Of a stretch of DNA of 64,000 nucleotides, positions 34,886-44,600 are shown one piece after another. The translations under genes were made by a program, and so were the position numbers. Numbering within the stretch: the first letter of the stretch is position 1; every line of letters starts with the position of its first letter. The DNA is taken from assembly GCA_963721115.1 (NCBI GenBank), contig CAVRIA010000006.1, positions 992,001 to 1,056,000 of the forward strand. Direction: 5' to 3'. Below the pieces are notes generated by a model. That model was not told the origin of the DNA. It saw only the letters and a list, made by a program, of their open reading frames with translations, and did not search any database. This DNA comes from CAVRIA01 sp963721115. Lineage in GTDB: Bacteria; Desulfobacterota; Binatia; HRBIN30; CADEER01.

Positions 34886-37800
34886 TCAGCAGCCGTCTAC
34901 CGGATCGAGCGCCGCGAGGCGCGCCAGCGCGGCGTCCGCGGCGTCGATCTCGAAGATCTCCACGCGCGTCGAACGCCCGTCCTCCACGGTGGCGACGACG
35001 AGGAAGTCGCTCTCGAACGCGCCGCCGTCGGGCAGCGTGCCGAAACGCCGGGCGGTGTACACGCCCGCGTGCGGCGCGATCGCGAGCCAGCACCACCCGG
35101 CTTCGAAACGCGATTCGGGTGCGAGCTCCCACAGGGCGATTACGCTCTGCAGGTACGCCTCGCGACCCTCGCTGCGCCCGGTCCCCGTGCGCCGGTGATC
35201 CTCGACGACGAGGTGCTCGGCGAAGATCGCGCGCAGGCGCTCGGGGTCCCTGGCGTTCCAGCCGTCGATGACCTCGCCGAGCGCCGTCGTCATCGCCGCG
35301 ACCGTCGGATCGATCGCCGCCCAGCGCGCCCACGCCTCGCGCTGCGCACCGCGCGCGTCGTCGGCGCCGAAGAGGATGGAGGCGGTGAGCAGGCCCGTCG
35401 CGTCGACCTCGATCACCGTGATGTACTCGATCTCGAAACGGCCGTCGGCCGGACCGCCCGACCACAGCATGCGCAGGATGGCGACGCGCTCGCCGGCGGT
35501 GCCCAGCAGCCGGCGCTCGATGCGGGTGGCGCTGGCCGCCCGCTCGCGCAGCGAGGCGATCATCAGCTCGCGGTCGCCGGTGAGGCGGGCGAACCCCTGG
35601 CGGTCCTCGAAGACCAAGCCCGGCGCGCAGCTCGCCCGCAGCGCGTCCCAATTCGTGTCGACGCCGGCGTCGAGCAGCTGCCAGCGATCCACCACGGCGG
35701 TCGCCGCGTTGCCCGTGGCGATGGCCGCCGTGCCGCGCCCCAGCGCGCGCGTCGCGGCGTTGGCGAAATGCTGATCCACCCGGGAGGGCGAGCCGGGGGC
35801 GGGGTGTGGCTCGCCCTCCCGGGCGTGTGGTGTCCCGACCAGTACGGCGAAGCGCGCCAGCGCCTGGTCGATCTGCTCCAGGTCGTAGATGTCGGCGCGC
35901 GCCATGCGGCCGCGCTCGTCCATCTCGATGACGGCGATGAGCGGGATCTCGTAGCCCCCACCGTCGCGCGTGCCGTGCCACGTCCCCACCGAGCAGAAGC
36001 CGCGCGCGGCGGAGCGGAAGTGATCGACGCGATAGACCGTGTCGGGGGCGAGCTCGGTCAGGGTGCGGAAGTTCTGCACCCACGCCTCCGCGCCGCGCGT
36101 CGTGCCGAGCACGGCGAGGCTGCGGTGATCGTGCTCGATGAATTCCGGGGCGCACAGCGCCAGCACCGGGTCCCAATCGCGGCTGACGACCGCCGTGGTG
36201 AAGGCGCGCATCCCGACGCGGTGCATCCGGTGCGCCGCGTCCTCGGCGGCCTCGTAGCACCGTTCCAGCTCGGCGACGGCGTCGTCGAACGCCTCGGGGT
36301 CGAACACCGTCAGCGCGATGCGCCGGCCGACGGTGTCGACCTCGACCAGGTCGAGCACCTCGACCTCCATCGGTCCGGTGTCCTCCGAGATCAGCCCCCG
36401 CGCCGTGAAACGGACGCGGAAGAGCGCCAGCCGCTCGCCGCGCGTCGCCAGCAGATCGCCCCGCCACTCGCTCGACGCGCCGTCGAAGAGCAGGCGCTCG
36501 TTGGCGAGGAAGGCCTCCCCCTCGACGGCGACGTGCATGAGCCGCCGCCGATCGTCCATCCGGTGCGCCGGGTGATAGGTCGCGCGCACGCCGTCCCAGT
36601 CGCGGGCGCGCCAGGCGCGTTCGAAGGTGCGCATCGCCCGCGTCGCCGCGTTGGCGAAGCGCTCTTCCAGCTCTTGGGAGGGCGAGGCTCCTGCCGGGCC
36701 ATCCCCTCCCACCCACGGCTCGCCCTCCCGCGCGTGTGTTGCTCCGACCACCTCGTCGAAGCGCGCCAGCGCCTCGGCCTCGCGGTCGAGGTCAAAGCTC
36801 TCCCAGCGCGCGACGCGGCCGTCGGCATCGAAGACGACCAGCGCATGGATGGTTCGCTCGAAGGCACCGCCGCCGGCGCGGTCGGTCCCGAGATTCGTCG
36901 CGCGCGTCAGCAGGGCGTCGGCGGAGCAGGCGAGGACCTCGTCGACACGCCAGCGGACGTCCACCGTGAGGTCGAGGAAGGCGTCGACGGCCGCCAGCAC
37001 GGCGGCCTCGCCACGCAGCGTCCCGACCCCGACGACCCGGCGGTCGATCCACTCCACCGCGGGGGAGAACGGGCTGGCCAGCCGATCGCGATCCACCAGG
37101 CTGAAGAACATCCGCTCGATCGAGCCCGCGGCCGCCGCGGCGCGCGTGCGAGCGGGGCCTTCGGGCAGCGCGTCCGCGGCGCGTTGGTACAAGCGGATGA
37201 CGGCGTCGGCGAGATGGTCGGCGGCGAAGGTCTCGAGGCCGCGGCAGCGGCCGACCGCGTCGAGCTCGAGCACGCCGACATGCTCCATCTCCCACTCGGC
37301 GACGTCGAAGTTGCCGCCCGCCGTACCGCTGGCGGTGACCAGGCGGCGCAGCAGGCAGAGTCGCTCGCCGAAGGTCGCCAGTGGCTCGAGGCGAAACACC
37401 AGGTCGGGCAGGCGCATCATCCGCCGGCTCGAGTCGAGGTGCCCCTCGCGTCCGTACGCGCTCCCGGTCGGGTGATCGACGGAATCCATCGATTCGCCGA
37501 GCAGCGCATCGACCGCATCCAGGTCGCCCGCCGCAAAGGCCGCCTCCATCCGTGCCATCACGGCGGTGGCGGCGTTGGGGCGGACGCGGCCCTTCGCCCG
37601 GGCGTGCGAGCTGTGGGAGGGCGAGCCGGGGGCGGGGCGGGGCGGCTCGGCGGGAGCCTCGCCCTCCCGCGGACCGTGCTCAGGTCTGTCGTCGCGCCGT
37701 ACTTGCTCGGCAAGCAGCGTCGCGCCCTTCGCCTCCCACAGCTCGATGGCGCGGCGCTGCTCGGCATCGGCGTCGACACCGCGACCGGCGGCGCGCAGCG

Positions 37801-40783
37801 CCGCGGCGAGGGCGAGGCGCGCGTCGGCGTGGTCGAGCAGCGCGTCGGTGGCGGCGGCGATGGCGACCGCGGCCTGCGCCAGCTCGACCGCTTCGTCGTG
37901 CAAGCCGCGCTGCGCCAGCGCCTCGGCGCGCACGCCGCGCCAGGCGATGGCCGCCTGCAGGTCGTCGCCGGCGAGCGCCTCGCTGTCGCGGCTGAGCGCC
38001 TCCGCCTCCGCCGCCCGGCCCTGCGCCAGCAGCGCGCGGGCGAGCAGCGCCGCCGCCTGCGCGGCGTCGATGCCGAGGCCGAGATCGCGCAGTCCTTCGT
38101 ACGCCCTGCGCAGCGAGGCCTCGGCCGCGGTCGCATCGCCTTCGAGCAGCTCGATGCGGCCGGCGAAGGCGTCGGCCTCGAGCAGGCGATGGGTGATGCC
38201 GAGCTCCTCGACCATCTTGCGCGACGCGGCGACCATGCGCCGCGCCGCGTCGGTGCGGCCGCGCAGCGCCTCGAGCACGCCCTGGCAGCTCAGGGCCACG
38301 GCCTCGACCGCCGGCGCTCCCTGGGTGATGCGCAGGACGCGGACGACGTCGAGGCAGCGGCCGCTGGCGCGGGTCACCGGGCTCGGTCCCCACAGCGCCG
38401 CCAGCGGCGCGCCGGCCAGCACGGCGTTGGCGCGGCGGCGGTCGCCGGCCCGGCGCGCCGCCGCCAGCGCCTTGTCGAGCGCCGCCTCGCAGGCGCCCAC
38501 CCGGCCGAGGCGCGCCAGCGCCTGGGCGTGCACCTGATGCGCCTTGGCCTCGCCGGCGGCGTCGCCGAGTGCCGCCAGCGCTTCGGCGGCGGCAGCGACC
38601 GCGTCGGCGGTGCTCTGCAGCGCCTGCGGCGCGGTCAGCACCATGAGCTGGCCGGCGAAGCAGGTGTGCCAGGCGCGGAGTCGCACGATCTCCCGACCGG
38701 ACGGATCGGTCCGATCCGTCCGATCGGCAGAGTGTCCCCCGCCCGCGAAGCGGGCAAGCTCGTCGATGGCCTCCGCGGCCGGGCCGACGTCGCCGGCCGA
38801 GAGCAGAGCCTCGCACCAGTCGAGGGCCAGGTCGGCGCGGCCCGGGTCGTCGGCGTCGAGCCGCTCGACCGCGCGCCCCAGCAGGTCGGCGGCCACCGGC
38901 AGGTCGTCGCGCGCCAGCGCCCGGCGTCCGGCGGCGGCCAGCCGGGTGGCGGCGCGCGCGCCCAGCGCGGTGCCCGCCGCGTCGAGCGGCCCCAGCTCGC
39001 GCCGCAGCTGGTGCGCCTGCTCGAGGTGGCGGCCGATGGTCTCGTCGTGCTCGGGGGCGTCGCCGGCCCGCGCCTCGATCCAGTCGGCGAGGCGTTCGTG
39101 CAGCTCGGCGCGGGTGCCCTTCAAGAGGCGCCGGTAGGCCGCGTCGCGGATCAGCACGTGATGGAAGCGCAGCAGCGGCTCGCCGAGCAGCCAGCCGGTG
39201 TCGCGCTCGATCAGCTCACTGCGCCGCAGCGATTCGAGGTGTGCGTCGAGGTCGCCGGCGTCATGCGCCAGCAGCGCCGCGACGGCGCTGCGCGAGAAGT
39301 GGCGGCCGACCACCGCGGCGCGCTCGAGGACGCCGCGCTCGTCGGAGCGCAGGCGCTCGATGCGGGCGGCGAGCAGGGCGTGGATGGTGGGCGGCATCTC
39401 CAGCCCGGCAAGGCCGGCGCCGATTGTCCAGCGCTCGCCCTCCTTGGTCAGGGCGCCCTCCTGCACCAGCATGCGCACCAGCTCGCCGACGAAGAGCGGG
39501 TTGCCCTCGCTGGTGGCGAGCACCTTGGCCGCCGCGGCGGCGGGCAGGTCGGCGGCGCCGATGACGTTGGCGGCGAGCCGCATCGCCGCGCCGGCGTCGA
39601 GGCCGGCCAGGGTGACGACGTCGGCGACGGGTCCGCCGGGCGTTACCAGCGCCGAGCGCACGTCGCGCAGCTCGAGCCGCGCCCCGACCAGCACGAAGAG
39701 CGGCACGCCGGCGCCCCACTGCACCAGGTGCTCGACCAGGTCGAGCAGCAGCGGCTCGCCCCACTGCAGGTCGTCGATCACCAGCAGCACCGGCCGCGTC
39801 CGCGCCAGGCCGGCGAGGAAGCGGCGGACGACGAAGAAGGTCTCCTCGGGCGAGCCGGGCGAGCCGGCCAGCAGCGCGGCGATGCCCGCGGCGATGCGTC
39901 CCCGATCGGAGGCGTCGGCGGGTATCGCCGCCTCGAGCGCGGCGCGCAGCGCAGCCGACCGATCCGACGGATCCGCGGGATCGGTCCCCCCGATTGCGAG
40001 GAACTCGCGTAGCGCCTCGGCCAGCGGCGCGAAGGTGGCGCCGCCGGCCGCGTCGCAGGCCGCCGTCAGCACGGTCGCCGCCTCGCCGCGGCGGCGGGCG
40101 AACTCGTCGATCAGCCGCGACTTGCCCAGCCCGGGCGAGCCGAGCAGCACCGCCAGGCGGGCGGCCGGTGCGGCGACCGCCGCCTCGTACACCGCGCCGA
40201 GGCGGCCGAGCTCCTCGTCGCGGCCGACGAACGGTGTCGCGGTCGCCGGCGCGGGCGGCTCGAGCGACGCCACCCGGTACGCCGCCACGGCCTCTGCCCG
40301 CCCCTTGAGCGCGACGCTGCCGAGCGGGACCAGGGTGACGCGCGCGGCGACCAGGCGTTGGGTCGCCTCGCCGATTACGACTTCGCCGTCGCCGGCCTCT
40401 TGCTGCAGGCGCGCCGCGACGTTGACCGGGTCGCCGAGGAGGTCGTCGTAGGTGTCGCTGACCACCACTTCGCCGCTGTTCACCGCCACCCGCAGCCCGA
40501 GCGCGCCGAGCCCGGCATGCTCGCCGACCAGGGCGCGAAACGCCTCCTGCATGGCGACCGCGGCGCGCACCGCGCGCAGCGCGTCGTCCTCGGCCACCTG
40601 CGGCACGCCGAAGGCCGCCATCACGCCGTCGCCCAGCAGCTTCATCACCGTGCCGGCGTGCGCGGCGATGGCGGCGCGCATCGCCGCGTAGTAGCGCGCC
40701 ATGAAGGCGCCGGTGGACTCCGCGTCCAGCCGCTCCTGCAGCCCCGTCGACCCGGCCAGATCGGCGAACAGGATGGTCACCAC
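34886..40783 (-). CDS. Giant class III nucleotidyl cyclase / AAA ATPase / TPR protein with three tandem NTF2-pair modules
   Basis: 1,965 residues from the GTG at 40783. Residues 1-170 are a class III cyclase with both metal Asp (LFADLAGST, KLLGDGVMAAFG), the base-reading Lys and Asp, and the Asn/Arg of DPVNVAARL, so it is predicted active. About 180-550: STAND-like AAA ATPase with GSPGLGKS and VLLVIDDLQWGE. About 600-1030: TPR-type helices. 1040-1965: six SnoaL/NTF2-like domains in three pairs of roughly 300 residues, each introduced by a REP-coded linker and an NAAT motif and ending ALAR. A zinc-ribbon start lies upstream in other frames. It is probably a large cytoplasmic signalling protein making cAMP or cGMP in response to a ligand bound by the NTF2 domains. 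Confidence 0.9.
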   Translation of the reverse strand: MVTILFADLAGSTGLQERLDAESTGAFMARYYAAMRAAIAAHAGTVMKLLGDGVMAAFGVPQVAEDDALRAVRAAVAMQEAFRALVGEHAGLGALGLRVAVNSGEVVVSDTYDDLLGDPVNVAARLQQEAGDGEVVIGEATQRLVAARVTLVPLGSVALKGRAEAVAAYRVASLEPPAPATATPFVGRDEELGRLGAVYEAAVAAPAARLAVLLGSPGLGKSRLIDEFARRRGEAATVLTAACDAAGGATFAPLAEALREFLAIGGTDPADPSDRSAALRAALEAAIPADASDRGRIAAGIAALLAGSPGSPEETFFVVRRFLAGLARTRPVLLVIDDLQWGEPLLLDLVEHLVQWGAGVPLFVLVGARLELRDVRSALVTPGGPVADVVTLAGLDAGAAMRLAANVIGAADLPAAAAAKVLATSEGNPLFVGELVRMLVQEGALTKEGERWTIGAGLAGLEMPPTIHALLAARIERLRSDERGVLERAAVVGRHFSRSAVAALLAHDAGDLDAHLESLRRSELIERDTGWLLGEPLLRFHHVLIRDAAYRRLLKGTRAELHERLADWIEARAGDAPEHDETIGRHLEQAHQLRRELGPLDAAGTALGARAATRLAAAGRRALARDDLPVAADLLGRAVERLDADDPGRADLALDWCEALLSAGDVGPAAEAIDELARFAGGGHSADRTDRTDPSGREIVRLRAWHTCFAGQLMVLTAPQALQSTADAVAAAAEALAALGDAAGEAKAHQVHAQALARLGRVGACEAALDKALAAARRAGDRRRANAVLAGAPLAALWGPSPVTRASGRCLDVVRVLRITQGAPAVEAVALSCQGVLEALRGRTDAARRMVAASRKMVEELGITHRLLEADAFAGRIELLEGDATAAEASLRRAYEGLRDLGLGIDAAQAAALLARALLAQGRAAEAEALSRDSEALAGDDLQAAIAWRGVRAEALAQRGLHDEAVELAQAAVAIAAATDALLDHADARLALAAALRAAGRGVDADAEQRRAIELWEAKGATLLAEQVRRDDRPEHGPREGEAPAEPPRPAPGSPSHSSHARAKGRVRPNAATAVMARMEAAFAAGDLDAVDALLGESMDSVDHPTGSAYGREGHLDSSRRMMRLPDLVFRLEPLATFGERLCLLRRLVTASGTAGGNFDVAEWEMEHVGVLELDAVGRCRGLETFAADHLADAVIRLYQRAADALPEGPARTRAAAAAGSIERMFFSLVDRDRLASPFSPAVEWIDRRVVGVGTLRGEAAVLAAVDAFLDLTVDVRWRVDEVLACSADALLTRATNLGTDRAGGGAFERTIHALVVFDADGRVARWESFDLDREAEALARFDEVVGATHAREGEPWVGGDGPAGASPSQELEERFANAATRAMRTFERAWRARDWDGVRATYHPAHRMDDRRRLMHVAVEGEAFLANERLLFDGASSEWRGDLLATRGERLALFRVRFTARGLISEDTGPMEVEVLDLVEVDTVGRRIALTVFDPEAFDDAVAELERCYEAAEDAAHRMHRVGMRAFTTAVVSRDWDPVLALCAPEFIEHDHRSLAVLGTTRGAEAWVQNFRTLTELAPDTVYRVDHFRSAARGFCSVGTWHGTRDGGGYEIPLIAVIEMDERGRMARADIYDLEQIDQALARFAVLVGTPHAREGEPHPAPGSPSRVDQHFANAATRALGRGTAAIATGNAATAVVDRWQLLDAGVDTNWDALRASCAPGLVFEDRQGFARLTGDRELMIASLRERAASATRIERRLLGTAGERVAILRMLWSGGPADGRFEIEYITVIEVDATGLLTASILFGADDARGAQREAWARWAAIDPTVAAMTTALGEVIDGWNARDPERLRAIFAEHLVVEDHRRTGTGRSEGREAYLQSVIALWELAPESRFEAGWCWLAIAPHAGVYTARRFGTLPDGGAFESDFLVVATVEDGRSTRVEIFEIDAADAALARLAALDPVDGC
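35781..35821. repeat. REP-like palindrome inside the giant cyclase gene (linker 3)
   Basis: Perfect 14-base inverted repeat, CGGGAGGGCGAGCC (35781-35794) and its complement (35808-35821), with a 13-base G-rich loop. It is in frame and codes the REGEPHPAPGSPS linker before NTF2 domain 5. Confidence 0.85.
36676..36729. repeat. REP-like palindrome inside the giant cyclase gene (linker 2)
   Basis: Arms GGGAGGGCGAG (36676-36686) and CTCGCCCTCCC (36719-36729) around 32 bases. In frame, coding the REGEPWVGGDGPAGASPS linker between NTF2 domains 2 and 3. Confidence 0.85.
37615..37668. repeat. REP-like palindrome inside the giant cyclase gene (linker 1)
   Basis: Arms GGGAGGGCGAG (from 37615) and CTCGCCCTCCC (37658-37668). 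The right part, GGCTCGGCGGGAGCCTCGCC, is identical to the sequence at 45311-45330 beside the truncated REP-associated transposase. In frame, coding REGEAPAEPPRPAPGSPS before NTF2 domain 1. Confidence 0.88.
38698..38722. repeat. Second palindrome family inside the giant cyclase gene
   Basis: A 25-base near-perfect palindrome built on CGGACGGATCGG, in frame and coding ADRTDRTDPSG in the TPR region. A related imperfect dyad with ACCGATCC/GGATCGGT arms lies at about 39958-39986 and codes GGTDPADPSDR. Confidence 0.6.
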
Positions 40784-41016
40784 CTTGCGCGCGCTCGAAG
40801 AAAGCAGGGGCTGGGCGACGGGGGTCAGGGGTTAGGGGGGAGGTGGAGGCCCCTGACCCGGTAACACCCTGCCGTGCCCCGCACTCGAGGCAGAACTTGG
40901 CCGCCGGCGGCAGCTCGGTGCCGCAGCTCGCGCAGCGCGCGGCAAAGGGCGCGCCGCACTCGAGACAGAACTTCGCGCCGCTCGGGGTTCGCGTGGCCGC
41001 AGCGCGCGCAGATCAC
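40784..41016 (-). pseudogene. Zinc-ribbon N-terminus of the giant cyclase, out of frame
   Basis: A GTG at 41016 behind GAGGGACCC starts ICARCGHANPERRE; the next frame continues FCLECGAPFAARCASCGTEL then PPAAKFCLECGA, a double zinc ribbon that commonly opens cyclase/AAA/TPR proteins. One base is extra at about 40970-40973, and a further frame change is needed before the cyclase domain at 40783. Between them sits a repeat-like insert (40822-40859). The real protein probably began here; as sequenced the parts are not in one frame. Confidence 0.6.
40822..40859. repeat. G-rich inverted repeat at the zinc-ribbon/cyclase junction
   Basis: Ten-base perfect arms, GGGTCAGGGG (40822-40831) and CCCCTGACCC (40850-40859), with an 18-base G-rich loop containing TTAGGGGGG. 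It interrupts the reading frame between the zinc ribbon and the cyclase domain and looks like a small inserted repeat. Confidence 0.55.
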
Positions 41017-41023
41017 GGGTCCC

Positions 41024-41215
41024 TCACTCCAGCCGCCTGGCGCAGGGCGGCATCGCGGCGCGCGTCGGACCGAGTCCACGTGCATGCACGCCTGTCCATA
41101 GCTCGTATTGCAGCAGCCGGCTCGACACGATCGGTTCGTCCCAGAGCGCTGCCGGCGGTATGCGGTCCTCCGCCAGGAGCTGCGCGAGCGCAACCGACGT
41201 TTCGAGGTAGATCAC
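41024..41215 (-). pseudogene. Truncated PIN-domain (VapC-like) toxin
   Basis: Starts GTG and reads MIYLETSVALAQLLAEDR, then VSSRLLQYELWTGVHARGL: the first acidic residue and first helices of a PIN ribonuclease. It ends after about 48 meaningful residues, where the sequence runs into the cyclase 5' region, so the remaining acidic residues are lost. The GTGA overlap with an upstream frame (41212-41265, ending EDALLAELAADRAER) is typical of a VapBC pair; only the last residues of the antitoxin survive. Confidence 0.65.
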
Positions 41216-41340
41216 CGTTCGGCTCGGTCGGCCGCGAGCTCGGCGAGCAGCGCGTCTTCATGCATATTGGAATCGATCTGCGTTCGGCGTGACAGGGGAG
41301 CATGCCCGCTTGGCGAGGGGCTCTGCAGCGGAATCTCCCA

Positions 41341-41520
41341 TCAGTCGTCCACCGCCGCGGTGATTGCGTTCTGGAAGAGGTCGAAGTTCCACAGGAACTC
41401 CCAGTTCTCGGTGACCTTCGTGGCTACCTCGAAGTAGGCGCCGACCAACTCGTGCTGGCGATCGACCCAGACGTTGGCACCGCCGGCCCCGGGATGGCTC
41501 AACGTGCCGAGCGGCTGCAG
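41341..41520 (-). pseudogene. C-terminal fragment of a serine beta-lactamase-like hydrolase
   Basis: Reads LSHPGAGGANVWVDRQHELV then GAYFEVATKVTENWEFL and FQNAITAAVDD, the last strands of class C beta-lactamase-related hydrolases with the HxGAGG motif. The catalytic SxxK and YxN regions are absent. Its upstream edge is a half REP element at 41526-41542. Confidence 0.6.
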
Positions 41521-41525
41521 GCTGC

Positions 41526-41542
41526 GGGAGCCTCGCCCTCCC
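41526..41542. repeat. Half REP element
   Basis: GGGAGCCTCGCCCTCCC, the right half of the palindrome seen at 37650-37668 and 45318-45334, at the edge of the hydrolase fragment. Confidence 0.6.
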
Positions 41543-41604
41543 GGGGAGGCGCCCACCAAGCGGGGCGCGCCGGAGTGCCGTGCAGATCGTGGCGATTCGG
41601 CGGC

Positions 41605-44600
41605 TCACGATTCGAGCTCCTGCGCCAGCCGGTCGGCGGGGTCCGGGGCGCCCATGGCGCGGTACATGGCCTCGGCGTCGCGCAGGCCCGCTTCCAGGAT
41701 CGCGCGATCGCCGCGGCCGTCGAGGCGCGCCTCGGCCTCGCGCAGTCGCGGCAGCAGCGAGTTGCCGCCGGTCCTGCGCACCAGCTCGCGGGCGGCGGCA
41801 ATGACAGCGGCAACGACGCGCTCCGGCGCGTCCGTTCGGACGAGGGCGTCGGCCAGCGCGGCGCGGGCGAGCGCGGCTTGAAAGCAGGCGCCGCCTGCAT
41901 CCGCGAACTCGATCGCCTCGCTTGCCTTGCCGATCGCAGCCTCGGTGTCACCGCGAGCCAGACACGCGTCAGCGAACACCGCGAGACTATAGCTTTGCCA
42001 GTCGAGCGCGGTGCCCGCATCACGCGCCCGCGCCAGGGCCTCGGTAAAGCGCTCTTCGCAGGCGTCGTAATCGCCGCTTACGAAATGGGAGATGGCGAGA
42101 TTTGCCGAGGCGCCGATCTGCGAGTACCGGCTGCCGACCGCCTCGGCGATTTCCACATACTCGAGGCTTGCCCGGCGAGCCTCCATGAGGGGCACCCGAG
42201 AAGTACCGCGCGCGAGGTACGCACAATGGCCGAGCCCCCCGAGCGCCCATCCGAGGTTCTCTCGAGCGCCGTGCTCGCGCGCCAAACGGACGGCGCGTTC
42301 GACCCGCGGCCAACACTCGTCGAAACGGCCCGCCTGTGCCAGCACCCAGGCCGCCAGGCCTTCGGCAAAGATCAAGGGGCTGTAGCCGACCAATTCACGG
42401 CCCATTTGCGGATCTCCGCCGCTGAGGTCGACGATGCGATCGAACTCCTCGAGGGCTTGCGGAAGGCGCCCGACGACAAAGAGCCAGTACGCGTGCGAGG
42501 TTTCAACGGCGAAGGTTTCCCCAGGGCCCATGGCGTCGTTGAGCATCCCCCGGGCCTCTTCGGCGACACCGAGCGCCGCTTCCGCTCGACCGAGCACGCC
42601 AAGATGCGACGCAGAGCCGGTGAGTGCGGTAGCTACGACAGCTGGGCGCCCCAGCTCCCGTGCCAGCGACCGGACCTCGTCCATGCAGGCGCGCACCTCG
42701 TCCTCGCTCATCCCGAGGCGCCACGTGCCGCTCGCCATGATGATGCCGCAGGCGCGCAGTCGCGACTCCTTGGTGAATGCATCGTCGAGCGACTGGCCGA
42801 GGTGGCGCACCTTGTACCAATGCCGCAGGCCCTCGACGGGATCGCGGGCACCGGCCCACTCGGCGGCGCGGTGATGCCAGCGCACGGCCTGCGCGGCATC
42901 GGCGGCCTCTTCCCAGTGGTGCGCCAGCAGCCCCGCCTGCTGATCGAGGTCGTCGTCGTGCGCCGCCTCGATGACGCGCGCCACGGCCCCGTGCAGCCGT
43001 CTGCGCCGCTCCTGCAGCTGCGTGGCGAGCGCGACCTCCTGCGTCAGCGGGTGCTTGAAGAGATACTCGGCGACCGGATACAGCGACTGCTCGTAGACGA
43101 ACTCGGTGTCTTTGAGCTTCTGCAGCGCTTCGCGCAGCTGCGGCGCGTCCTGCTCGACGACGGCGGCCAGGGTCGGCTCGTCGAACTCGCGCCCGATCAC
43201 CGCGGCGGTCTGCAGAACGTCCTTCTCCCGCTCCGCCAGCCGATCGATGCGCGCCGCCAGCAGCGCGTGCACGGAGGTCGGCACCTCGAGCTTGTCGACC
43301 GGTGTCATCAGGCGATAGGCGCCCTTGCTGCCCTGCAGCTTCCCCGACTCGATGAGGTTCTGCACCACCTCCTCGGTGAAGAACGGATTGCCGGCGGTGC
43401 GGGCGTGAATCGCGTCGGCGAGGCCGGCGGTGCTGGGGTGGTCGCCGAGCAGCGCATCGATCAGCTCGCGGATGGCGTCGGGGCCGAGCGGCGCCAGCGG
43501 CAGCTGGTGGTAGTACGACTTGCCCATCCACGCCGCCTGGTACTCGGGACGGAAGTTGAGCAGCACCAGGGCGCGCGTCCCCACGGCGGCGTCGACCAGC
43601 GGCTCGAGGAACGCCGTCGCTGCCGCCGTCGAACCAGTGCAGGTCCTCGAGCAGCGTGACCGTCGTCTCCTTCTGCCCGCGCGCCTGCACCACGCGCCGC
43701 ACGATGTCGAACATCTGCCGCTGGCGCGCCTCGGGGTCGATGCGCGGGGCGGGGTTCTCCGGGTCGGCGACGCCATGAAGTCGAACATCACGCGGCAGAC
43801 CTCGCGCAGGCGCTCGTCGAGCAGCAGCAGGCGGCCGGCGATGCTTCTCGCGCGCCGTCGCCTCGCTGTCCTGCTCGGTGATGCCGAAGAAGGCGCGGAA
43901 CAGCCGCAGCACCGGCAGGAAGGGGATCGCCTTGCCGTGCGCGACGCCGGTGGCCTCGTAGGTCATCAGCCCGCGCGCCCGGCAGCGCTCGAGGAACTCG
44001 TAGCACAGGCGGCTCTTGCCCGAGCCCGGCGTCGCCGACGATGCCGACGACCTGGGCGCTGCCCTCGCGGGCGCGCGCCAGCGCCGACTCGAGCACCTGC
44101 ATCTCGTCGCCGCGCCCGACGAAGCGCGAGAAGCCGCGGCTGCGCGAGACGTCGAGGCGCGTGCGCATCTGCCCGATCCCCTGCAGCTCGTAGACGTGCA
44201 GCGGCTCCCTGCACGCCCTTGATCTCCATCGCGCCCAGATCGGCGAGCGCGAAGTAGCCCTGCGATCTGGGCGGCGGTGTGCGCCGTGAGGTAGACCTTG
44301 CCGGGCTCGGCGAGCTGCTCCATGCGCTGCGGCGAGCCCGACCGTGTGGCCCTGCGCCGTGTAGTCCATGCGCAGGTCGTCGCCGATCTTGCCGACGACG
44401 ACCTCGCCGGAGTTGAGGCCGATGACGGGCCGAGAAGTTGAGGCCGCGGCTCAGGCGCAGCTCGTTGGCGTAGCGCGCGCAGCCCGTCGCGCAGGTGCAG
44501 CGCCGCGTAGCAGGCGCGGCTGGGCGTGGTCCTCGTGCGCGATCGGCGCGCCGAACAGCGCCATGATGCCGTCGCCGGTGAACTTGTCGACGAAGCCCTC

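Noticed and set aside
35069..40012. A very long open frame (over 1,600 codons) on the plus strand opposite the giant cyclase gene
   Set aside because: It is a GC-rich antisense shadow: Arg/Gly/Ala-rich with no motif, while the minus strand codes recognisable domains throughout.
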